A stretch of 64,000 nucleotides of DNA. Source: Geodermatophilus aquaeductus. Its GTDB lineage: Bacteria; Actinomycetota; Actinomycetes; Mycobacteriales; Geodermatophilaceae. This document shows, piece after piece, positions 8,753 through 23,340 of this stretch (position 1 is its first letter; each line of letters starts with the position of its first letter). A program made the translations under genes and the position numbers. The notes under the pieces were generated by a model, which saw only the letters and a program-made list of their open reading frames with translations, did not search any database and was not told the origin of the DNA. Location of the stretch: positions 186,001 to 250,000 of the forward strand of contig NZ_FXTJ01000005.1 in NCBI RefSeq assembly GCF_900182545.1, in the 5' to 3' direction.

Positions 8753-9592
8753 GTGACGACGACGTCGACGGTGCGCGCGGCCGCCCTGCTGGGCTGCGCC
8801 CTGGTGCTGGCCGCGTGCGCGCAGGAGGGAGCGGACGCGGGCTCGCCGTCGTCCTCGTCCGCTCCGCTGCCCTCCGGCCTCGTGCTGCAGGTCGCCTACA
8901 CCGGCGGGTTCACCTCCCCGGAGGAGCTGGCCACCCGGCTGCCCCTGGTCAGCGTCTACGGCGACGGGCGGGTGCTGACCCAGGGCCCGCAGATCGAGAT
9001 CTGGCCGTCGCCGGCGCTGCCCAACGTGCAGGTGCAGCGGGTCGACGAGGCCACCGTGCGTGACCTGGTCGGCCGCGCCGTCGAGGCCGGCGTGGCCGAG
9101 GACGGCGACCTCGGCGAGCCGCCGGTGGCCGACGCGCCCACCACCCGCTTCACGCTGACCACCGACGAGGGCACCACGGTCCGCGAGGTGTACGCGCTGG
9201 CCGAGACCCCCGACGACACCCTGACCGCGGAGCAGGCCGAGGCGCGGGCGCGGCTGCGCGACCTGCAGGACGAGCTGACCGGCCTGACCGCCGGGCCCGC
9301 CGAGCCCTACGTGCCGCAGACGGTGGCCGCGGTCGTCGCGCCCCACCGCGGCGGCGATCCCGAGCTGCCGCAGCCCGACGTCGCCTGGCCCGGGCCGGCG
9401 CTGCCGGGCACGCCGATCGGCCCGGGCATCAGCTGCGTGAGCGCCACCGGGCAGCAGGCGGCCGACGTCCTGGCCACGGCCGCCTCGGCCAACGCCCTGA
9501 CGCCGTGGACCACCCCCGACGGCGCCCGCTGGTCGGTCACGTTCCGGCCGGTCCTCCCCCACGAGTCCGGCTGCGCGGACCTCGGCGGTTAA
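8753..9592 (+). CDS. hypothetical lipoprotein
   Basis: 279 residues from GTG 8753. A lipoprotein signal peptide with lipobox ALVLAAC puts the modified Cys near residue 22, followed by a Ser-rich linker. The mature part has mixed alpha/beta character (LVLQVAYTGGFTSPEELATRL, LVSVYGDGRVLTQGP) and is a common uncharacterised actinobacterial exported protein. Its stop codon TAA shares 4 bp with the stop of the converging enoyl-CoA hydratase gene. It is divergent from nucS, with only 38 bp between starts, so promoters must overlap. No function can be assigned. Confidence 0.75.
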   Translation: MTTTSTVRAAALLGCALVLAACAQEGADAGSPSSSSAPLPSGLVLQVAYTGGFTSPEELATRLPLVSVYGDGRVLTQGPQIEIWPSPALPNVQVQRVDEATVRDLVGRAVEAGVAEDGDLGEPPVADAPTTRFTLTTDEGTTVREVYALAETPDDTLTAEQAEARARLRDLQDELTGLTAGPAEPYVPQTVAAVVAPHRGGDPELPQPDVAWPGPALPGTPIGPGISCVSATGQQAADVLATAASANALTPWTTPDGARWSVTFRPVLPHESGCADLGG

Positions 9593-10362
9593 TCGGTCCA
9601 GACGGGCGGGCGCTTCTCCAGGAAGGAGCGCATGCCCTCGCGGGCGCCGTCGAGCTGGCTGGCGCCGGCCATCACCTCGACGGCGACGGCGTAGGCGTCG
9701 CGCTCGGGCCGGTCGAGCTGGGTGTACATCGTCTGCTTGCCCCACGCCTTGCTGGCCCGCGAGCCGCGCGTGGCACGGGCCATCAGCTCGTCGACGGCTG
9801 CGTCGAGCTCGTCGTCGGGCACGACGCGGTTGACCAGCCCCCAGTCCAGCGCGGTCCGCGCGTCGATGACGTCGCCGGTGAGCGCCAGCTCCATGGCGCG
9901 CTTGCGGCCGACGTTGCGCGCGATCGCGACCATCGGCGTGTGGCAGAACCAGCCGCCCTTGCCGCCCGGGGCGGCGAACCCGGCCGACTCCGCGGCCACC
10001 GCGAGGTCGCAGGAGGCGACCAGCTGGCACCCGGCCGCGGTGGCCAGGGCGTGCACCCGCGCGACGACGACCTGCGGCACCTCCTGCAGCGTCCCCATCA
10101 GCTCGGTGCACAGCGCCAGCAGGCTGCGCACGTCGGCGATCGGTGCGTCGAGGACGTCGGCGAAGTCGTGCCCGGCGCTGAACACCGGCCCCTCCGCCCC
10201 GAGGACGATGCCGGTCGCGTCGCTCTCCCCCGCCTCGGTGACGGCGGCCAGCAGCTGGCCGAGGTGCTCGCGGGACAGCGCGTTGCGCCGCTGCGGGCGG
10301 CACATGGTGATGCGGACGACGTCGCCGTCCCGCTCGACGCGGGGCGCACCCTCTGCGGTCAT
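9589..10362 (-). CDS. enoyl-CoA hydratase/isomerase family protein
   Basis: 257 residues from ATG 10362, the usual length for the crotonase family. The family oxyanion-hole signatures are visible: FSAGHDFADVL (first) and AAGCQLVASCDLAVA (second), then GGWFCHTPMVAIARNVGRKRAMEL. The catalytic glutamates of mitochondrial crotonase are not obvious: the second signature has Gly-Cys-Gln and a later Gly-Gly-Trp-Phe. It may therefore be an isomerase or hydratase-like paralogue rather than the crotonase of the butyryl-CoA route. Only the family is safe. Confidence 0.85.
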   Translation of the reverse strand: MTAEGAPRVERDGDVVRITMCRPQRRNALSREHLGQLLAAVTEAGESDATGIVLGAEGPVFSAGHDFADVLDAPIADVRSLLALCTELMGTLQEVPQVVVARVHALATAAGCQLVASCDLAVAAESAGFAAPGGKGGWFCHTPMVAIARNVGRKRAMELALTGDVIDARTALDWGLVNRVVPDDELDAAVDELMARATRGSRASKAWGKQTMYTQLDRPERDAYAVAVEVMAGASQLDGAREGMRSFLEKRPPVWTD

Positions 10363-10420
10363 GTGGCCGACCTCACCACGCCCGGCGGTCCGGCGGCAAC
10401 GTCGCTGGGACGCTGGGGTG

Positions 10421-11146
10421 ATGGACGTCGAGGAGGTCACCGACACCGCGCCGCGCCCCGCCGGCCGGACGCTGTTCAGCCAGGGCTGGCGCGACGTCGC
10501 GTTCGTGCACTGGGCGGCCGACCCCGCCGTCGTCGCGCCGCTGCTGCCGCCGGGCACCCGGCCGGACACGACGCCGGACGGGCGCACCTGGGTGGGCCTG
10601 GTGCCCTTCCGCATGCGCCGCATCGGCGTCCTCGGCTCCCCCGGCCTGCCCTGGGTCGGCTCCTTCCTCGAGACCAATGTGCGGCTCTACTCCGTGGACG
10701 CCTCCGGCCGCCGCGGCGTCGTCTTCCGGTCCCTGGACGCCGACCGGCTGCTGCCGGTGCTGGTCGCCCGGGCCGCGGGGCTGCCCTACCTGTGGTCGCG
10801 GATGCGGTTCGACCGCGACGGCGACCGGCTGACCTACACCTCCCGCCGGCGCTGGCCCGGACCGCGGGGCGCCGGCGGCCGCGTGGAGCTGCGGGTGGGC
10901 CCGCCGCTGACCGACCCCGGCCCGGTCGAGCGGTTCCTCACCGGCCGCTGGGGACTGCACCAGACCGCCTTCGGCCGGACCCGCTACTGGCCCAACGAGC
11001 ACCCGGCCTGGCCGCTGCACTCCGCCGAGCTGCTGACCTGGGACGGCGACCTGCTGGCCGCGGCCGGCCTGCCCGGGATCGGCGGGCCGCCCGACAGCGT
11101 GCTGTTCTCCCCCGGCGTCGACGTCCGCTTCGGCCCCCGCCTGTAG
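10421..11146 (+). CDS. DUF2071 (YqjF family) protein
   Basis: 241 residues from ATG 10421 (a GTG directly before it is also in frame). The sequence shows the family hallmarks: a start like TLFSQGWRDVAFVHW, LVPFRMRRIGVLGSPGLPWVGSFLETNVRLY and the C-terminal HSAELLTWDGDLLAAAGLP. DUF2071 proteins are widespread acetoacetate-decarboxylase-like fold proteins of unknown function. It is divergent from the enoyl-CoA hydratase gene, with a 58-bp gap. Confidence 0.85.
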   Translation: MDVEEVTDTAPRPAGRTLFSQGWRDVAFVHWAADPAVVAPLLPPGTRPDTTPDGRTWVGLVPFRMRRIGVLGSPGLPWVGSFLETNVRLYSVDASGRRGVVFRSLDADRLLPVLVARAAGLPYLWSRMRFDRDGDRLTYTSRRRWPGPRGAGGRVELRVGPPLTDPGPVERFLTGRWGLHQTAFGRTRYWPNEHPAWPLHSAELLTWDGDLLAAAGLPGIGGPPDSVLFSPGVDVRFGPRL

Positions 11147-11206
11147 CCGTACGGACACGTTCCGGTAGCGCTGGGCAAGTGGGCCGGCAGCGGCGAGGAT
11201 GTCCCC

Positions 11207-12403
11207 GTGGCAGCACCACGGTCCGCCGCGACCGCCGTCATGGGAACCCCCGACCGCGCCGACGACTGGGTGCACCGCCTCCTGGACCTCGCGCGCGACC
11301 GGCTCGGGATGGACGTGGCGTGGCTGTCGGTGTTCACCGAGGACCGCCAGGAGATCGCCTCGGCCACCGGTGATTTGGACGCCATGGGCGTCTCCGAGGG
11401 CATGTCGATGCCGCTGGAGGAGTCGTTCTGCGTGCGGGTGCTGTCCGGGCAGCTGCCGCCGGTGGTCACCGCCGCCGACCGCAACCCGCTCACCCGCGAC
11501 CTCGCCGTCACCGGGCAGCTGGGGATCGGTTCCTACGTGGGGGCGCCGGTCCGCAGTCCCGACCGGCGCCCGGTCGGGATGCTGTGCTGCATCAGCCGGG
11601 ACGCCGGCGAGCAGCTCGACGGCTCGTCGGCGCGAACGGTGGAGATGCTCGCCGAGCTGATCGGCGACCGGATGGCCGCCGAGGAGTTCGCCGAGGCCGA
11701 GCTGGCCGCCCGCCGGACCCGCGTCCGCCAGGTCCTCGACCGGGGCGCCGTCACCGTGCACGTGCAGCCGGTCGTGGACATGCACACCGGCACGGTGGTC
11801 GCCCACGAGGCGCTGTCCCGCTTCCCGGGGCACGACGGGGGACCAGCCGGGCTGTTCGCCGACGCCGCCGCCGTGGGCCTGGGGGTGGAGCTGGAGCTGC
11901 TGGCCGTGCGGTCGGCGCTCGCGGCCGCCGCCCGGCTGCCCCAGGGGCTGCGCCTGGCGGTCAACCTGTCCCCCTCCGCGCTGCTGTCCTCCGCGGTGGC
12001 CGCCGCGCTCCTCGACGGCGCCCGCTCGACGGCGCTCACCGTGGAGATCACCGAGCACTCGCCCATCGAGGACTACGGCCCGGTCCTCACCGCGCTCGAG
12101 CCGCTGCGCGCGGCCGGCATCCGCCTGAGCATCGACGACGCCGGCGCCGGCTACGCCAGCCTCCGGCACATCCTGCGGTTGTGCCCGGACACCATCAAGC
12201 TCGACATCGCGCTGGTCAGCGGCGTCGACACCGACCCGGCACGGCAGGCGATGACCGCCGCGATGGTGGCCTTCGCCGCCGAGACCGGCGCCCGGCTGGT
12301 GGCCGAGGGCATCGAGACCCCGGCCGAGCGCGACGCCCTCGTCGCCCGGGGCGTCCGCTACGGCCAGGGCCACCTGTTCGGCCGCCCGGCGCCAGTGGGG
12401 TGA
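11207..12403 (+). CDS. GAF-EAL protein, predicted c-di-GMP phosphodiesterase
   Basis: 398 residues from GTG 11207. Residues about 15-155 form a GAF sensor (LDLARDRLGMDVAWLSVFTED, SYVGAPVRSPDRRPVGMLCCIS). Residues about 175-395 form an EAL domain with the catalytic set intact: HEALSRF (EAL), VNLSPSAL, VEITEHS, IDDAGAGYASL (the DDFGTG-equivalent loop), IKLD, VAEGIET and GQGHLFGRP. It should hydrolyse cyclic di-GMP under control of a ligand or redox signal sensed by GAF. No transmembrane segment is seen, so it is cytosolic. There is no GGDEF partner in the window. Confidence 0.9.
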   Translation: MAAPRSAATAVMGTPDRADDWVHRLLDLARDRLGMDVAWLSVFTEDRQEIASATGDLDAMGVSEGMSMPLEESFCVRVLSGQLPPVVTAADRNPLTRDLAVTGQLGIGSYVGAPVRSPDRRPVGMLCCISRDAGEQLDGSSARTVEMLAELIGDRMAAEEFAEAELAARRTRVRQVLDRGAVTVHVQPVVDMHTGTVVAHEALSRFPGHDGGPAGLFADAAAVGLGVELELLAVRSALAAAARLPQGLRLAVNLSPSALLSSAVAAALLDGARSTALTVEITEHSPIEDYGPVLTALEPLRAAGIRLSIDDAGAGYASLRHILRLCPDTIKLDIALVSGVDTDPARQAMTAAMVAFAAETGARLVAEGIETPAERDALVARGVRYGQGHLFGRPAPVG

Positions 12404-12406
12404 TCA

Positions 12407-12479
12407 TTCCGGTTCCCTGTGGCCCCCTGCCGGGCACCGCCCCGAGCCTGCGAGGGGTGGGGAGCAGGGGGTCCTTCGA

Positions 12480-12483
<4 letters not shown>
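12407..12483. repeat. convergent-junction hairpin repeat, copy 2
   Basis: Homologue of 5402-5477. Arms GGCCCCCTGC (12421-12430) and GCAGGGGGTCC (12464-12474) pair without mismatch; an inner stem pairs CCGCCCC with GGGGTGG around GAGCCTGCGA. It starts 3 nt after the stop of the EAL gene and ends in the TAG of the mutase gene. Likely a bidirectional terminator. Confidence 0.65.
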
Positions 12484-14498
<2,015 letters not shown>

Positions 14499-14623
14499 GC
14501 CAGCGGAGTGTAGGGGCGCTACTGGCGAGTAGGAGCACCGGTCCGGGAGCCCCGGCGGTGGCACACTCGATCGTGTGCGACCGGGTCGGACGGCCCGTCC
14601 GCCGCTCGTCGAGGGAGGCCGGG

Positions 14624-14956
14624 ATGCTGCAGCCGGGCAGTCTGAGCTACATCGTCGGGCCGGTCGTCGCGATCGTCGTCATGGTCCTGCTCGTGCTGTT
14701 CATGCGGTGGGCCTTCGGGGGCAATTCGACCGGCGGCATGCGCCGTGGCCGCCCGATGCCGTCCGACGACGGCCTGCTCACCCGCGTGGCCACGCTGTCG
14801 CGGCGGGAGTCGGCCCTGGCGCTGCGCGCAGTCCTCTCCGACGCCGGGATCCGCTCGACGATCCGCTTCCCCGAGGCCCACCGCGCCGACGTCCTGGTCT
14901 TTCCGGAGGACGCCGCCCGAGCCCGGGAGCTGGCCGCCTCGTTCCCCGCTGCCTAG
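14624..14956 (+). CDS. small membrane protein with DUF2007-like domain
   Basis: 110 residues from ATG 14624, with GAGGGAGG 6 nt upstream. One N-terminal transmembrane helix ([18 protein letters not shown]) is followed by a cytosolic domain [20 protein letters not shown] and [16 protein letters not shown]. The second part resembles the small ferredoxin-like putative signal-transducing domain (DUF2007). Its stop overlaps the stop of murA by 4 bp in convergent orientation. Function unknown. Confidence 0.7.
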   Translation: MLQPGSLSYIVGPVVAIVVMVLLVLFMRWAFGGNSTGGMRRGRPMPSDDGLLTRVATLSRRESALALRAVLSDAGIRSTIRFPEAHRADVLVFPEDAARARELAASFPAA

Positions 14957-16233
14957 TCGGGGCGCTCGATCCGCTTGATGTCGGCGCCGAGGCCGCGCAG
15001 CAGGTCGACGAAGTCGGGGTAGCCGCGGTCGACGTGGTGCACGTCCTGCACCTCGGTCACGCCGTCGGTGAGCAGCCCGGCGAGCACCAGCCCGGCGCCG
15101 GCGCGGATGTCGGTGGCCAGCACCGGGGCCGACGACAGCCGCTCGCGGCCGCGGACGACGGCGTGGTGGCCGTCGATGCGCACGTCGGCACCGAGCCGGA
15201 CCAGCTCGTTGACGAACATGAACCGGCCCTCGAAGACGTTCTCGGTGATCAGCGCCGTGCCGGTCGACACCGCGGCCAGCGCGACCGCCATCGGCTGCAG
15301 GTCGGTGGGGAACCCCGGGAAGGGCAGCGTGACGACGTCGACCCCGCGCGGGCGCTCGTCCATCGCGACCCGGATGCCGTCCTCGACCACCTCGACGGTG
15401 GCGCCGGCGCTCACCAGCTTGTCCAGCGGGACGGCGAGGTGCTCGGGCACGGCCCGCTCGACGACGACGTCGCCGCGGGTCATGACCGCCCCGATCGCCC
15501 AGGTCCCGGCCACGATCCGGTCGGGCACCGTCGCGCAGGCGACCGGGGCGAGGGAGTCGACGCCCTCGATGCTGAGCGTGGAGGTGCCGGCGCCGTCGAT
15601 GCGGGCGCCCATCGCGGTGAGCATCGAGCAGATGTCGACGATCTCCGGCTCGCGGGCGGCGTTGTCGATGACCGTCGAGCCCTCGGCGAGGACGGCGGCC
15701 ATGAGCAGGTTCTCGGTGGCGCCGACCGACGGGAAGTCCAGCCAGATCGACGTCCCCTTGAGCTTCGGGGCACTCGCGACGAGGAAGCCGTGCTCGCTGT
15801 GGATCGAGGCGCCGAGCCGCTCGAGGCCGGAGATGTGCATGTCCAGCCCGCGCGAGCCGATGGCGTCGCCGCCGGGCAGGGCGACCCGGGCGCTGCCGCG
15901 CCGGGCGACCAGGGGGCCGAGCACGCTGATGGAGGCGCGCATCTTGCGCACGAGGTCGTAGTCGGTCTCGGTGTCGGGGTCCTCCGGCACGTCGACGACG
16001 ACCCGTCCCCCGCCGCCGGGCCTGCCCGAGCGCTCGTAGGTGACGCCGCAGCCCAGGCGGCGCAGCACCTCGCTCATGATCGCGACGTCGAGGATGTCGG
16101 GGACCTCGTCGATCGTCGTCCGCCCGGCGGCCAGCAGCGCGGCGGCCATGAGCTTGAGCGCGCTGTTCTTCGCCCCCGTGACCCGCACCCGTCCGGTCAG
16201 GGCCGTGCCGCCGGTCACCTCGAAGCACTGCAC
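14953..16233 (-). CDS. murA: UDP-N-acetylglucosamine 1-carboxyvinyltransferase
   Basis: 426 residues from ATG 16233, the normal MurA length. It transfers enolpyruvate from PEP to UDP-GlcNAc, the first committed step of peptidoglycan synthesis. The N-terminal phrase [18 protein letters not shown] and the catalytic loop [17 protein letters not shown] are clear. In that loop the residue corresponding to E. coli Cys115 is Asp123. The same Cys-to-Asp change in mycobacterial MurA makes the enzyme insensitive to fosfomycin. The gene diverges from the adenosyltransferase gene with a 57-bp gap. Confidence 0.95.
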   Translation of the reverse strand: MQCFEVTGGTALTGRVRVTGAKNSALKLMAAALLAAGRTTIDEVPDILDVAIMSEVLRRLGCGVTYERSGRPGGGGRVVVDVPEDPDTETDYDLVRKMRASISVLGPLVARRGSARVALPGGDAIGSRGLDMHISGLERLGASIHSEHGFLVASAPKLKGTSIWLDFPSVGATENLLMAAVLAEGSTVIDNAAREPEIVDICSMLTAMGARIDGAGTSTLSIEGVDSLAPVACATVPDRIVAGTWAIGAVMTRGDVVVERAVPEHLAVPLDKLVSAGATVEVVEDGIRVAMDERPRGVDVVTLPFPGFPTDLQPMAVALAAVSTGTALITENVFEGRFMFVNELVRLGADVRIDGHHAVVRGRERLSSAPVLATDIRAGAGLVLAGLLTDGVTEVQDVHHVDRGYPDFVDLLRGLGADIKRIERPD

Positions 16234-16290
16234 CGGGCCACCCTACGGCGGCCACGCGGACGGCTCCCGGCAGCGTCCTAGGCTGCGGTC

Positions 16291-16893
16291 ATGACGGTCC
16301 GGCTCACCCGCATCTACACGAAGACCGGTGACGCCGGGCAGACGCACCTCGGCGACATGAGCCGGGTGTCCAAGACCGCCCCGCGGCTGATCGCCTACGC
16401 CGACGTCGACGAGGCCAACAGCGTGCTCGGCCTGGCGCTGGCGCTCGGGTCGCCGTCGCCCGGGATGGTCGAGCTCGTCCGCAGCGTGCAGAACGACCTC
16501 TTCGACGTCGGCGCCGACCTGTCCACCCCCGTGCTGCCCGACCCCGCGCACCCGCCGCTGCGGGTGACCGCGGCCTACACCGAGCGGCTCGAGGCGGCCT
16601 GCGACGAGCACAACGAGGCCCTGCCGAAGCTGACCAGCTTCGTGCTGCCCGGCGGGACGGCGCTGGCCGCGCTGCTGCACCAGGCGCGGGTGGTCGTCCG
16701 ACGGGCCGAGCGCAGCGTGTGGGCGCTGCTCGAGGCCGACGGCGAGCGCACCAACCCCGAGACCGCGCGCTACCTCAACCGGCTGTCGGACCTGCTGTTC
16801 ATCCTCGCCCGCGAGGCCAACCCGGACGGCGACGTGCTCTGGGAGCCCGGGGCGCACAGCGGCGTGCACGCCCAGCGGGCCGCGCGCACCTGA
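16291..16893 (+). CDS. PduO-type cob(I)alamin adenosyltransferase
   Basis: 200 residues from ATG 16291. Family motifs are present: TRIYTKTGDAGQTHLGD (ATP loop), YADVDEANSVLGLAL, FVLPGGTALAALLHQARVVVRRAER and LNRLSDLLFILAR. The enzyme transfers the adenosyl group of ATP to cob(I)alamin to make adenosylcobalamin, the cofactor of the ethylmalonyl-CoA mutase encoded 1.8 kb away on the opposite strand. The same gene sits next to murA in mycobacteria. The stop is 3 bp from the end of the converging DUF2550 gene. Confidence 0.93.
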   Translation: MTVRLTRIYTKTGDAGQTHLGDMSRVSKTAPRLIAYADVDEANSVLGLALALGSPSPGMVELVRSVQNDLFDVGADLSTPVLPDPAHPPLRVTAAYTERLEAACDEHNEALPKLTSFVLPGGTALAALLHQARVVVRRAERSVWALLEADGERTNPETARYLNRLSDLLFILAREANPDGDVLWEPGAHSGVHAQRAART

Positions 16894-16896
16894 CCC

Positions 16897-17298
16897 TCAG
16901 TGGACGGGTGGGGCGGACTCCACCCAAGACAGGAAGCCGGTCACCGTCGAGCGGTCCATGGCCAGCTCGGTGGGCCCGCGGTTGGTGTCGCAGCGCAGGA
17001 CGACGGCGTCGTCGGGCAGCGCGACGTCCTCGCGGCCCGGTCCCCGCCGGCTCGCGACGTGCACCTCGGTACGGCACAGCCGCTGCTGCGGGCGCACCGA
17101 CAGGGACACCGCGCGGTACCACAGCAGCGCGTCCCCGCCGTACCAGGCGACGCCCACCGACCACCGGGAGCTCCCGGCCGGACGCAGCCACATGGTCACC
17201 GCGCCGAGCCCGGACAGGAGGAACCGGCGGCGGATCAGGAAGGCGACCACCAGGACGACGACCAGCACCCCGGCGAGGACGAGGAGGGCGGTGGTCAC
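16897..17298 (-). CDS. DUF2550 membrane protein
   Basis: 133 residues from GTG 17298. One N-terminal transmembrane helix (TALLVLAGVLVVVLVVAFLI) is followed by RRRFLLSGLGAVTMWLRP and a domain with RWSVGVAWYGGDALLWYRAVSL. This is the actinobacterial protein found just downstream of atpC (Rv1312-like in mycobacteria). It starts 31 bp after atpC ends, so it probably shares that transcript. Function unknown. Confidence 0.85.
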   Translation of the reverse strand: MTTALLVLAGVLVVVLVVAFLIRRRFLLSGLGAVTMWLRPAGSSRWSVGVAWYGGDALLWYRAVSLSVRPQQRLCRTEVHVASRRGPGREDVALPDDAVVLRCDTNRGPTELAMDRSTVTGFLSWVESAPPVH

Positions 17299-17329
17299 CG
17301 GGTCGTCGGGCGGTCGCGGTCCGGTCGGG

Positions 17330-17719
17330 TCAGTCGGCCTGTCCGGCGGCGCGCAGCCGGGACTGCGCGCGGCGGGCGGCGGCGAGGGCGTCGGGGTCGT
17401 CCCCGGCCTGCTCGGCGCGGCGCAGCGCCTCGCGGGCGCGCTCGACGTCGATCTCGGAGGCGATCTCGGCCGTCTCGGCGAGGATGGACACCCCCTGCGG
17501 CGTCACCGACAGGAAGCCCCCGTGGGCGGCGGCGACGACGTCCTCGCCCTCGGTCGTGCGGATGGTGACGACACCGCCGGGCGCGAGCTCGCCGAGCAGC
17601 GGCGCGTGGCTGGGCAGGACGCCGATCTCGCCCTCGGTCGTGCGGGCGATGACCATGCTGGCCTCACCGGACCAGATGGTCCGCTCAACGGCCACCAACT
17701 CGACCTGCAGGGTCGCCAC
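17330..17719 (-). CDS. atpC: ATP synthase F1 subunit epsilon
   Basis: 129 residues from GTG 17719, with GGAGGAG 4 nt upstream. The N-terminal beta-sandwich shows [35 protein letters not shown] and the C-terminal helices [13 protein letters not shown] and [13 protein letters not shown]. Epsilon links gamma to the c-ring and inhibits ATP hydrolysis through its C-terminal helices. It is normally directly after atpD; here it is 1.5 kb away, separated by two unrelated genes and two hairpins, so it probably has its own promoter or depends on read-through. Confidence 0.95.
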   Translation of the reverse strand: MATLQVELVAVERTIWSGEASMVIARTTEGEIGVLPSHAPLLGELAPGGVVTIRTTEGEDVVAAAHGGFLSVTPQGVSILAETAEIASEIDVERAREALRRAEQAGDDPDALAAARRAQSRLRAAGQAD

Positions 17720-17858
17720 GACACTCCTCCGGATCCACCGACGAGCGGTGCTGGGACGCCGGCCGGGCGGGCACGGCGACGGTCGTCCCCACTCTAGCCG
17801 CGCGTCCGGGCGTGTCCGGCGCGGGTGGCCCGGCGCTCACCCGGCCGGGCGGCGGTCC

Positions 17859-18071
17859 TCAGGCGGCGCGGCGGTAGAGCAGCGTCCAGCGCCCGACGCG
17901 CACCCACGGGTGGCGGACGGTGGACGCCGGCGCCCAGTCCTCGGTGTCGTAGGAGATGTCCTGGACGGAGGACACCACGGCCGACGGCGGCCAGGTCCAG
18001 CCGGGGTCGGCGGTACCCGGCGGCAGGCGGGTCACCGTGCCGTCGGTGCTGGTCGCATCCAGCCAGTCCAT
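17859..18071 (-). CDS. hypothetical small protein between atpD and atpC
   Basis: 70 residues from ATG 18071, chosen because AGGAG lies 7 nt upstream; the frame stays open to 18206 but that part has no family or compositional support. The sequence MDWLDATSTDGTVTRLPPGT, WTWPPSAVVSSVQDISYDTED and WVRVGRWTLLYRRAA is Trp/Tyr-rich and polar, with no signal peptide or cysteine. It is not recognised. Its position inside the ATP synthase cluster looks like an insertion rather than an operon role. Confidence 0.5.
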   Translation of the reverse strand: MDWLDATSTDGTVTRLPPGTADPGWTWPPSAVVSSVQDISYDTEDWAPASTVRHPWVRVGRWTLLYRRAA

Positions 18072-18267
18072 CGTCGTCTCCTGCGCTGCACGTCCGGTCC
18101 CTCCGGGCGCCATCTGCACGATCGGCAGTGAGGCTCCCGCTCTTGAGGGCGCGTCGGGAAGGGAACTGCCCACGCAGAGGGCCAGGTCAACCCCTCCGGG
18201 TGTCATCCCCGGCCCCGTCCCGACCCTGCGTCACCGTCCGCGCACGCAGGCGCAGCCCGCAATGCAC

Positions 18268-18304
18268 GACGGTCGGGCACCCCCCGGAGGGGCACCCGGC
18301 CGTC
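18268..18304. terminator. hairpin copy A (after the coiled-coil gene)
   Basis: Stem of about 16 pairs, one G-U pair and a CA/CA internal loop, tip CCGGA. It is almost the same sequence as 19164-19205, sharing GGGCACCCC and GGGGCACCC arms. It lies just downstream of the minus-strand coiled-coil gene. There is no clear T-run, as usual for actinobacterial terminators. Confidence 0.55.
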
Positions 18305-18319
18305 CTCGCGGCGCTGACC

Positions 18320-19087
18320 TCAGCCGATGCGCTCCCAGGAGCCGCACCGCTCGGAGGAGAAGGCGACGTCCCCGGCGCGGATGGTGACCGTGGCGTCCCC
18401 GGCACCGATGCCGTTGGCGATGATCTCGTCGAAGTCACCGGACAGCCCCGACCGGCGCTCCCAGTAGCAGTCCTCCGGGTCGGTGGCGCGGTAGGTGCCC
18501 GGAGCCACCTCCGTGCCGACGAGGTGCACGCCACTGCCGGCGATCCGACCGTCGGCGGCCTGCTGCTCCAGGACGGTGACGGCGGCCTCGCGGGTGGCCA
18601 GGTCGGCCTCCCGCCCGTCCAGGCCGGCCGAGCGCGCGTCGAGTTCGGCCTGCCGCGCCGCGTACTCCGCGGCCGCAGCCGACTCGGCCTCCGCGCGGGC
18701 GCCGGCGACGTCGGCCTCCGCCTGCTCGCGGGTGTCGGCGACCTCGGTCTCGAGCGCGTCCACCTGTCCCTGCAGATCGTCGATCTGGCCGCTCAGGGCG
18801 TCGACGCGGACCTGGTCGTCGGCCGCGTCGGCTCCGATCCACCCGCCCACGGCCGCACCGACGAGCAGTGCCGCGGCACCGGCGGCGACCGGCGCCACCC
18901 ATCGGCGCGGCCGCCGCGACGACGGTGGCACCTCCTCCGTCGACAGCAGCCCGGGCACCGCCGGTCCCACCCCGGGCAGGCGCTCGAGCACCGTCGTGCT
19001 CCCCGTGGCCCCGGCTCCACCGTCGGACTCCGGCCCGCCGACCGCCGGCGTCGCGTCGTCCTCGCGGACGACCTCCTGCTCGTGCAC
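18320..19087 (-). CDS. membrane-anchored coiled-coil protein with conserved exported tail domain
   Basis: 255 residues from GTG 19087 (an in-frame GTG at 19093 is closer to the GGGGGAG site and less well spaced). An acidic cytosolic head, one transmembrane helix (WVAPVAAGAAALLVGAAVGGWIG, about residues 65-87), a 90-residue coiled coil (DALSGQIDDLQGQVDALETE), then a compact C-terminal domain VGTEVAPGTYRATDPEDCYWERRSG and VTIRAGDVAFSSERCGSWERI. The tail domain recurs in many actinobacterial exported proteins; its two Cys may form a disulphide. The gene lies between atpD and atpC, bracketed by two copies of the same hairpin. Function unknown. Confidence 0.7.
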   Translation of the reverse strand: MHEQEVVREDDATPAVGGPESDGGAGATGSTTVLERLPGVGPAVPGLLSTEEVPPSSRRPRRWVAPVAAGAAALLVGAAVGGWIGADAADDQVRVDALSGQIDDLQGQVDALETEVADTREQAEADVAGARAEAESAAAAEYAARQAELDARSAGLDGREADLATREAAVTVLEQQAADGRIAGSGVHLVGTEVAPGTYRATDPEDCYWERRSGLSGDFDEIIANGIGAGDATVTIRAGDVAFSSERCGSWERIG

Positions 19088-19163
19088 TGACACGCTCCCC
19101 CGCTCCCGGCTCCTGCGACCGGCCGGGGCATCGTGCCAGCCGCGGACGACGATCCCCGGGACG

Positions 19164-19205
19164 CACGACGGCCGGGCACCCCCGGAGGGGCACCCGGCCG
19201 TCGTG
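19164..19205. terminator. hairpin copy B (after atpD)
   Basis: 19 positions per arm, 17 of them paired, with a CA/CA internal loop and tip CGGA. It lies 16 bp downstream of the atpD stop, so it probably ends the main atp transcript before atpC. Near duplicate of 18268-18304. Confidence 0.65.
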
Positions 19206-19220
19206 GCGGTCCGGTGGGGC

Positions 19221-21664
<2,444 letters not shown>

Positions 21665-21665
21665 G

Positions 21666-23285
<1,620 letters not shown>

Positions 23286-23340
23286 GGCGCGCGTCCTCTT
23301 CCCTGCTGGGTCGTGAGTCTGTGGTTCTGGGGTGGTCGCG

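Noticed and set aside
5649-8756. A 1,035-residue plus-strand open frame across 5.65-8.76 kb
   Set aside because: Antisense shadow of the dehydrogenase and nucS genes; His/Arg/Gly/Asp-rich composition and no domain.
9589-9592. Frameshift joining the lipoprotein and enoyl-CoA hydratase genes
   Set aside because: They converge on opposite strands and simply share the palindromic TTAA within their stop codons.
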